Positions 15,370 to 19,984 of a stretch of 19,984 bases of DNA are shown here, in pieces; position 1 is the stretch's first letter, and every line of letters begins with the position of its first letter. Origin of the DNA: Pseudomonadota bacterium (GTDB lineage Bacteria; Pseudomonadota; Gammaproteobacteria; Burkholderiales; Burkholderiaceae_C); contig JAEYPG010000269.1 of the NCBI GenBank assembly GCA_023410975.1, positions 1 through 19,984 on the forward strand, written 5' to 3'. Under the pieces are notes generated by a model. The model saw nothing but the letters and a program-made list of their open reading frames with translations, was not told where the DNA came from and searched no databases. A program made the position numbers and the translations under genes.

Positions 15370-16252
15370 GGAAAGGCACTCCTGCACGGACGGGGTTGGA
15401 CAGGCGCCCCAGCCCTTCGAGTTCGATGGATACCGTGGCACCGGGCTGCAGCCACGCCGCGGGTTTGTGCATCGCCGCCACGCCCGCGGGCGTGCCAGTG
15501 GCGATCACGTCGCCGGGCTCCAGCGGCATGCGGTGCGACACATGGGCGATGAGCTCGGCGATGTCGAACAGCATCGTGGCGGTGGAGCCGTCCTGCAGCA
15601 GCCGGCCGTCGATGTCCAGCCGAATGCCCACCCGGTACGGGTCGGGCAACTCGTCGGGCGTGACCAGGCACGGACCCAGGGGCGCGGAGGCCGGCAGGTT
15701 CTTGCCACGCACGAAGTTGCCACCGTCGGCCTTGACCAGGTCGCTGCCGCTGACATCGTTGTGGATGGTGTAAGCCGCGACGTGGCGCATGGCCTGCTCG
15801 CGGCTCACGCGCAGCGCGCGGCGGCCGATCACCACGGCCAGCTCCGCCTCGTAGCCCACGTGGCCCACGTCCGGCGGCACGAGGATCGGCTCGTCAGGGC
15901 CGATGACGGTGCAACCCGAGCGAACGAAGGTCACCGGCTCGGCGGGTGCCGGCATGTTCCGCTCGGCCAGCGCATCGGTGAAGTTGAAGGCCGCGCCCAC
16001 GACCTTGCCGGGGCGCAACGGCGCAAGCAGCCGCACCGCCGCGCGCGGGCGCAGCGCAGCACTGTCGAAGCGGACACTGCAGAGGCGTTCGGCCCATTTC
16101 TGCAGCCCCTGCTCCACCATGGCCAGCAGCGAAGGAGGCGTGCCCCCCAGAAGCTCGCGGCAGCTCGGGTGAGACAGGTCGGCCACCTGGTCGCCCAGCA
16201 GCACCCCGGCAACGCCCTGCCCTTGCGGCCCACACAGGCTCACGAAACGCAT
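15362..16252 (-). CDS. fumarylacetoacetate hydrolase (FAH)-family protein
   Basis: The 296-residue protein has the small N-terminal FAH segment (about 1-75) and the catalytic domain (about 80-290). Metal ligands are visible as E135 and E137 in GYEAELAVVIG and D166 in HNDVSG, and the region RGKNLPASAPLGP (182-194) matches the family's conserved GK...GP loop. Members cleave C-C bonds in acylpyruvates or 2,4-diketo-3-deoxy sugar acids, or act as oxaloacetate decarboxylases and hydratases. The start at 16252 follows the upstream enolase-superfamily stop by 11 bases. The same reading frame runs open back to 18310, but only this part shows homology. Placement between two acid-sugar dehydratase-like genes favours hydrolysis of a diketo sugar-acid; this is inference. 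Confidence 0.92.
   Translation of the reverse strand: MRFVSLCGPQGQGVAGVLLGDQVADLSHPSCRELLGGTPPSLLAMVEQGLQKWAERLCSVRFDSAALRPRAAVRLLAPLRPGKVVGAAFNFTDALAERNMPAPAEPVTFVRSGCTVIGPDEPILVPPDVGHVGYEAELAVVIGRRALRVSREQAMRHVAAYTIHNDVSGSDLVKADGGNFVRGKNLPASAPLGPCLVTPDELPDPYRVGIRLDIDGRLLQDGSTATMLFDIAELIAHVSHRMPLEPGDVIATGTPAGVAAMHKPAAWLQPGATVSIELEGLGRLSNPVRAGVPFLE
15379..15383 (-). promoter_or_regulatory. ribosome binding site that sets a TTG start
   Basis: AGGAG on the minus strand lies inside the end of the FAH-family gene and ends nine bases before TTG 15369. This favours the rare TTG start for the hydroxyacid dehydrogenase and suggests translational coupling to the overlapping upstream gene. Confidence 0.55.
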
Positions 16253-16263
16253 GGCCTGGCCTC

Positions 16264-17406
16264 TCAGGAAACGCGGTAGCGGTCGAGGACCGAACGCTCG
16301 ATCTCGATGCCCAGGCCGGCACCGGAAGGAACCTGCACCTTGCCGCGCTGCTGCACGATGGGCTCGCGCGAGAGGTGGTCGCGGAACGGGTTCTCGCACT
16401 GCTCGAACTCCAGCAGCGGCGGCATGGGGCGCAGGCTCGGCGGCTGGTCGGGCAGCGCCGCCAGGAAGTGCAGCGTCGCGGCCAGGCCGATGGCCGAGCC
16501 CCAGGCATGGGGCACACATTCCACGCCATGGGCCAGGGCCAGCGTGGCGATCTTGCGGCACTCGCTGATGCCCCCGGCAGCGCAGACGTCGGGCTGGACG
16601 ATGTCCATCGCCTTGCGCACCACCAGGTCGCGGAAACCCCAGCGCGTGAACTCGTTCTCTCCGCCCGCGACCGCCATGTCCAGCGCCCGCGTCACCTCCA
16701 CGTAGCCGTCCACGTCCTCGGGCGAGATCGGCTCCTCGAACCACTCGACGTCGAGCTTCTCCAACTCGCGCCCGATGCGGATTGCCTGCGGCACGGTGAA
16801 GCAGTGGTTGGCATCGACCATCAGCCGCACGTGTTCGCCAACGGCCTCGCGCACTGCGGCCACGCGGCGGATGTCCAGTTTGGGATCGCCCAGGCCGATC
16901 TTCATCTTCACGGCCTGGAAGCCCTGCTCGACGAACTCGCGCGCCTCCTCGACGGCCTCCTCGATCAGGCGGTCCATGTCGATGAAGTACAGGCCCGTGG
17001 CATAGGCGGTCACCTCGGTGCGGTGCGCGCCGCCGATGAGCTTGTGGATCGGCTTGCCGCAGGACTTCCCGATGATGTCCCACAGCGCGATGTCGATGCC
17101 GCTGAGCGCGGAGATCGCCATGCCGCTGGAGCCGTAGTCCTTGATGCGGTTGTAGAGGTCCTCCCAGATCACCTCGACGTCGAACGCGTCGCGCCCGACG
17201 ATGCGAGGCGCGAACTGGGTTTCGATGTAGGCCTTGGCCACGGCGGAGGGGCCATAGCACTCGCCCCAGCCGACGATGCCGTCGGCCGTTTCGATCTCGA
17301 TGATGCAGGAACCGCGGGTCTTGTAGAGCCAGCCGCGCGAGGACGTGAAGGGCCGCTCGACGGGGGCGGCGACGACGTGGCAAGTGACTTTCTTGATGGG
17401 GCTCAT
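16264..17406 (-). CDS. enolase-superfamily acid-sugar dehydratase-like protein (mandelate racemase subgroup)
   Basis: The 380-residue protein carries a complete mandelate racemase-type active site: K167-M-K169 (AVKMKIG), metal ligands D198 (DANHCFT), E224/E225 (FEEPISPED) and E250 (GENEFT), dyad Asp D273 (QPDVCAAGG) and His H300 (VPHAWGS). Most such proteins are sugar-acid dehydratases that form a 2-keto-3-deoxy acid. The DANHCF and VPHAWGS forms resemble uncharacterised dehydratase groups rather than mandelate racemase itself. It follows the Bug receptor by 39 bases and precedes the FAH gene by 11, so it probably catalyses the first dehydration. It is cytoplasmic. The exact sugar acid cannot be assigned. 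Confidence 0.93.
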   Translation of the reverse strand: MSPIKKVTCHVVAAPVERPFTSSRGWLYKTRGSCIIEIETADGIVGWGECYGPSAVAKAYIETQFAPRIVGRDAFDVEVIWEDLYNRIKDYGSSGMAISALSGIDIALWDIIGKSCGKPIHKLIGGAHRTEVTAYATGLYFIDMDRLIEEAVEEAREFVEQGFQAVKMKIGLGDPKLDIRRVAAVREAVGEHVRLMVDANHCFTVPQAIRIGRELEKLDVEWFEEPISPEDVDGYVEVTRALDMAVAGGENEFTRWGFRDLVVRKAMDIVQPDVCAAGGISECRKIATLALAHGVECVPHAWGSAIGLAATLHFLAALPDQPPSLRPMPPLLEFEQCENPFRDHLSREPIVQQRGKVQVPSGAGLGIEIERSVLDRYRVS

Positions 17407-17445
17407 GGGAAACGATCTGGCTATGGGGGATGAAAGAGAGGCGGC

Positions 17446-18438
17446 TTACTTCTTGTCGGCGACGAAGACCTTCTTGCCCACCTCGTTGAGCGACTTCTGG
17501 ACGCTGCCGATCTCCGCGGCCAGCGCGGCACCGGTGAGGTTGTCGACGACCGCACCGCCCTCCTGCGCAAGGGCCTTGAACTTGGCGCTCTGGATCGCCT
17601 TGCCGAAGATCTCGGTCAGTTGCTTGCGCACAGGCTCCGGCGTGGCCGCGGGCGCGACGATGTAGGCCATCTGCACCAGCGGGCCGTAGGGGAAGACGTC
17701 CAGGCCCTTTTCCTTGAACGTGGGCACGTCGGGCAGCGCCTTGAGCCGCTCGTTGGCAAACACGGCGATGGGCTTGACCAGGCCGCCGTCGATCTGCGCC
17801 TTGGACTCCGAAGGCTTGAGCACCGCAGCGTCGAGTTGCTTGCCGGCCAGATCGGCCACCACCTTGGATCCTCCGGTGTAAGGCACTGGAATCACGTCGC
17901 TGCCCGCCACGCGGCCGGTCATGACGGCGAAGATGTGGTTGAGGTTGTTGCTGCCTGGCGTGCCGATGGACACCTTGCCGGGGTTCTTCTTGATGTGGTC
18001 CACGAACGCGTCCAGGTTCCCGGCGGGACCGTTGGCCGGCACGAGCAGCAACAATGGATCGATCGTGACCCTGGCAATCGGGGCGAACTGCTCGTTGCGC
18101 AGCGGGGTAAGGCCCTGGGCCATCAGCGCCAGGGTGGAACTCGTGCCCATGCCGATCGTGTAGCCGTCGGGCGCGGCGGTGGACACTTTGGTCATGCCGA
18201 TGGCTCCCGTGGCGCCAGGCACGTTGTCCACGATCACCTGTATGCCTTGCTCGGCCACCAGTTGTGCCAGCGCACGGGCCGCGATGTCGTTGGAGCCCCC
18301 GGCATTCCACGGGACGATGAAACGGATCTCCTTACTGGGGAATTTGTCCGCCGCTGCGGCGGGGACACTGGCAGCTGTCAGGGCAACGGCACCGAGCAGT
18401 CCGGCGACCAGCCGGGTGGAAAGGGAACGCAGCTCCAT
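17446..18438 (-). CDS. Bug-family (TctC-type) periplasmic solute-binding protein
   Basis: The 330-residue protein has a clear signal peptide (hydrophobic core at residues 10-22, cleavage after AAAA near residue 30). Family motifs follow: RFIVPWNAGGSNDIAARAL in the first lobe, the VDNVPGATGAIG segment, and VPYTGGSKVVADLAGKQLDAAV in the second lobe. It heads the catabolic operon and is the presumed high-affinity receptor for the acid that the downstream dehydratases act on. AAGGAG lies five bases before the ATG, the best ribosome binding site in the operon, which fits high expression of a receptor. No TTT membrane subunits are encoded nearby. It is only distantly related to the Bug protein at 2642-3616. 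Confidence 0.94.
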   Translation of the reverse strand: MELRSLSTRLVAGLLGAVALTAASVPAAAADKFPSKEIRFIVPWNAGGSNDIAARALAQLVAEQGIQVIVDNVPGATGAIGMTKVSTAAPDGYTIGMGTSSTLALMAQGLTPLRNEQFAPIARVTIDPLLLLVPANGPAGNLDAFVDHIKKNPGKVSIGTPGSNNLNHIFAVMTGRVAGSDVIPVPYTGGSKVVADLAGKQLDAAVLKPSESKAQIDGGLVKPIAVFANERLKALPDVPTFKEKGLDVFPYGPLVQMAYIVAPAATPEPVRKQLTEIFGKAIQSAKFKALAQEGGAVVDNLTGAALAAEIGSVQKSLNEVGKKVFVADKK

Positions 18439-18468
18439 GGTGTCTCCTTGGTCATTGGCGTCTGAGCA

Positions 18469-18480
18469 TTGTTATAACAA
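18469..18480. promoter_or_regulatory. perfect palindrome, candidate GntR/FCD operator
   Basis: TTGTTATAACAA is a perfect 12-base palindrome 31 bases upstream of the Bug start codon. The outer TnGT...ACnA halves match the consensus for FadR/FCD-type GntR regulators. It overlaps a possible -10 element (TATAAC, minus strand), so binding would block transcription. The regulator encoded just upstream (18635-19315) is the natural candidate. Confidence 0.55.
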
Positions 18481-18501
18481 ACAACAAATAACCAAGATCA
18501 A
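18471..18501 (-). promoter_or_regulatory. candidate promoter of the Bug/dehydratase operon
   Basis: On the minus strand TTGATC (18501-18496) is followed after 19 bases by TATAAC (18476-18471), or after 18 by TTATAA. The spacing is slightly long. The region is AT-rich against a GC-rich background. A GGGAATTCCC palindrome (18502-18511) abuts the -35 side. Confidence 0.35.
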
Positions 18502-18558
18502 GGGAATTCCCGAAGGGAAACTGTTTCGGCGACACAGGTCTTGGGCGCGACAAGGCTT

Positions 18559-18575
18559 CGTGCTGCGCCAGCACG
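18559..18575 (-). repeat. hairpin downstream of the GntR gene
   Basis: CGTGCTG and CAGCACG are perfect 7-base inverted arms around three bases, about 60 bases past the stop of the GntR gene. It may weakly end that transcript before the operon promoter. There is no T-run, so it is not a standard terminator. Confidence 0.3.
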
Positions 18576-18634
18576 GCTTGACACACGGCCGGGTTAGAGC
18601 GCGGTAGTGCGCGGGCGGGCGCGCAGCCCGAGGG

Positions 18635-19315
18635 TCAGTGCGCGGGGGCCTGTTGTGCCAGCAGCGCGCAAACGTCCTGGCGCGCGCTTTCGATGTCGGC
18701 GCGAATGGCCGACGCAGCCTGTTCCCCATCCCTTTGGCGCAATGCGTTCATTGCGGCCACGTGGAACTCGTAGCGTTTGAGTGCCGGTACGTACTCGGGC
18801 AAGGCCAGGCGCAGCGTCGGCCCGCAACGCAGCCAAGCGGTCTCGATGATCTCTTGGACGATGGGCATCCTGCAGATGCCATAGATTCCGAAATGGAACC
18901 GGTAGTGGGCTTCCAGGTAGTGCTCGGACTGCCGTTCGGCAACCGCGTGCTTCATCTCAAGCAGCCAGTGTTCGACGGTATCGAGCTGCTCCAGGCTGGC
19001 CGCCTTTGCGGCTGCGGCCGCGGCCACCGGCTCCAGGCTGCCACGCACCGTCATGAGCTGCGCAAACTGCTCGGCATTCAGCAGCGGCACGGTGGCTCCT
19101 CCCCCTTGGCCGACGGAACCCCGCTCCAACACACGTTCGGCGATCAGCCGGTTCACGGCGTCACGCACCGGCGTGAGGCTGATGCCCAGGCTGTCCGCGA
19201 CTTCGCGCAGCAGGATGCGCTCGCCGGGCGCATAGCGGCCTTCAAGCAATGCAGCCTTCAAGGTAGCGTAGGCGCGGTCCCACAGGGTGTCTCGATCGAT
19301 GGGCGTCAGACGCAT
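18635..19315 (-). CDS. GntR-family transcriptional regulator, FCD type
   Basis: The 226-residue protein has a winged helix-turn-helix at about 12-76 (DSLGISLTPVRDAVNRL at 41-57) and an FCD effector domain at about 85-215. The start is set at 19315 (MRLTPIDRDTLWDRAYATLK). The open frame continues 79 codons upstream, but that part is unlike the family and overlaps remnant DNA. The third usual FCD metal His appears as D207 (AIRADIESA), while H141 and H185 are present, so metal binding may be altered. It lies upstream of the Bug/dehydratase operon on the same strand with about 200 bases between. The operon promoter with its palindrome is in that gap, so it is probably the operon's regulator. The effector is likely the substrate or a 2-keto-3-deoxy intermediate. 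Confidence 0.92.
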   Translation of the reverse strand: MRLTPIDRDTLWDRAYATLKAALLEGRYAPGERILLREVADSLGISLTPVRDAVNRLIAERVLERGSVGQGGGATVPLLNAEQFAQLMTVRGSLEPVAAAAAAKAASLEQLDTVEHWLLEMKHAVAERQSEHYLEAHYRFHFGIYGICRMPIVQEIIETAWLRCGPTLRLALPEYVPALKRYEFHVAAMNALRQRDGEQAASAIRADIESARQDVCALLAQQAPAH

Positions 19316-19363
19316 GGAGGTGTCGGGCTGCCAAGGCAGGGGAAAGGTGGCTGGGATCGCAAG

Positions 19364-19576
19364 GTGACAACCAGGCTGGCGTGCCTGTACGACCCAAAGT
19401 ATCGCCCACCCTTCAACCCACACCGCTGCGACGACTTTGGCTACGTCTGGAAGCCACGTCTTCTGGCCAAGATAATGCTCAAGGCCCGGCGACCCGAGGT
19501 TGTCAAGCACGCGTTGGCGCCGCTGGATTTGGCCGAGCCGCGCGACAAGCACTTAAAGAATCGAATTACGGCAGAC
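19364..19576 (+). other. possible gene remnant, plus strand, unidentified
   Basis: Between the GntR gene and the recombinase scar, the plus strand from GTG 19364 reads a natural-looking stretch with YRPPFNPHRCDDFGYVWKP and later PRDKHLKNRIT, rich in Lys, Asp, Tyr and Trp rather than the Arg/Ser/Pro of shadow frames. I do not recognise a family. The frame continues to the window edge but loses this character after about 19576. It may be a truncated gene broken by the same event that left the recombinase fragment, or chance. Confidence 0.25.
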
Positions 19577-19644
19577 GGTGTCCCGGCAGCGCCATTTGGT
19601 GCGCTTTGCCCCAACAGGCTGGGGCAGCGCACACGACTGCCCGA

Positions 19645-19842
19645 AAACGCCACACCGGTCTGCTTGGCACGGCACTCGTCGTCGGCGCGCAGGTACAGCG
19701 ACGTGGTGGACACCGACACGTGGCGCAGGTTGTTGCGCACCGTGATGAGTTCAGCGCCTGCCTACAGCGCATGCGAGGCATGGCTGCAGCGCAGCCGGTA
19801 TGGTGAGGCGCGGCCCAGCCTCTGGGCCAGTGCCGGGTTGAC
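19645..19842 (-). pseudogene. C-terminal fragment of a tyrosine recombinase (integrase), decayed
   Basis: The minus strand encodes a run typical of the end of phage-type integrases: RLRCSHASHAL, then an in-frame TAG (19762-19764), then AGAELITVRNNLRHVSVSTT followed by SLYLRADDECRAKQ. The RHVSVSTTSLYL part matches the catalytic box ending in the nucleophile Tyr. The first box reads SPYRLR where HxLR would be expected. No N-terminal catalytic domain or core-binding domain remains upstream because the ETF-QO gene begins there. This is a dead fragment, presumably left by an old mobile element. Confidence 0.75.
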
Positions 19843-19882
19843 CTCGGCCAGAACCGCGGCCGGCGGCCACCGGCGCCAGGAC

Positions 19883-19984
19883 TCACATGCCGGCGTAGTT
19901 GGGGCCGCCGCCGCCCTCGGGCGTGACCCAGACGATGTTCTGCGTCGGGTCCTTGATGTCGCAGGTCTTGCAGTGCACGCAGTT
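19883..19984 (-). CDS. electron transfer flavoprotein-ubiquinone oxidoreductase, C-terminus (partial)
   Basis: The last 33 codons of a minus-strand gene run in from the right edge and stop at 19883. The reading NCVHCKTCDIKDPTQNI with the ending GGGGPNYAGM is characteristic of ETF-QO, which passes electrons from acyl-CoA and other flavin dehydrogenases via ETF to the quinone pool at the inner membrane. CVHCKTC supplies three Cys ligands of its 4Fe-4S cluster. This is normally a core chromosomal gene, so it marks the edge of the accessory block. Confidence 0.9.
   Translation of the reverse strand, partial: NCVHCKTCDIKDPTQNIVWVTPEGGGGPNYAGM

Noticed and set aside
14402..16279. 625-codon plus-strand frame opposite the dehydrogenase and FAH genes
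   Set aside because: Shadow frame; the minus strand carries both enzyme signatures.
15362..18310. A 982-codon open frame on the minus strand spanning three genes
   Set aside because: Only the last 296 codons show family motifs. The rest is a shadow frame of the Bug and enolase-superfamily genes, rich in Arg, Gly and His.
19316..19552. 79-residue N-terminal extension of the second GntR regulator
   Set aside because: Unlike any GntR N-terminus and lying in remnant DNA; the start at 19315 gives the normal family length.
1..19984. CRISPR array, tRNA or rRNA genes, riboswitch
   Set aside because: No regularly spaced repeats, no cloverleaf-like or rRNA sequence and no known riboswitch core were seen on either strand.

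Overview
The base and codon composition (high GC, strong G/C third positions), the orphan Bug-type solute receptors and the C-terminus of an ETF-ubiquinone oxidoreductase at the right edge suggest a betaproteobacterium of the order Burkholderiales, probably Comamonadaceae. This is judged from reading alone; no search was run.

Region 1 (1-7066, mostly + strand) is a catabolic cluster. It holds a GntR/FCD regulator with an AT-hook-like N-terminal tail, a type I sulfatase, a Bug-type periplasmic binding protein, a 600-base stretch without a convincing gene, an NAD(P)-dependent aldehyde dehydrogenase of the succinate-semialdehyde dehydrogenase type, and an MFS transporter. The likely theme is regulated capture and degradation of an unidentified organic sulfate ester or its product. 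Region 2 (7067-7859) is a visibly AT-richer, gene-poor segment with a strong inverted repeat and a direct repeat that may be the end of a lost insertion sequence.

Region 3 (7860-12879) is a cyclic-di-GMP signalling island. A membrane sensor diguanylate cyclase (PAS-GGDEF, AGDEF signature) ends 2 bases from the end of a convergent two-gene operon. That operon encodes an RsbQ-type alpha/beta hydrolase whose stop codon overlaps the GTG start of a PAS-PAS-GGDEF-EAL protein. In Bacillus, RsbQ is the obligate partner of the PAS-phosphatase RsbP. Here the same hydrolase type appears wired to c-di-GMP turnover, and this is the most interesting system in the window.

Region 4 (13248-19315, all - strand) is a second catabolic operon. 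In transcription order it holds a GntR/FCD regulator, a Bug receptor preceded by a perfect TTGTTATAACAA palindrome, an enolase-superfamily acid-sugar dehydratase-like protein, a fumarylacetoacetate-hydrolase-family protein, a D-2-hydroxyacid dehydrogenase-like protein with an apparent Glu-to-Gln change at the catalytic acid, and a second enolase-superfamily protein with a K-x-R motif. The layout resembles non-phosphorylative sugar-acid degradation (dehydration, oxidation/reduction, C-C hydrolysis); the substrate cannot be read from sequence.

Region 5 (19316-19984) carries a decayed tyrosine-recombinase fragment with an in-frame stop, then the 3' end of an ETF-QO gene. This suggests that the catabolic block abuts core chromosome at an old integration scar.
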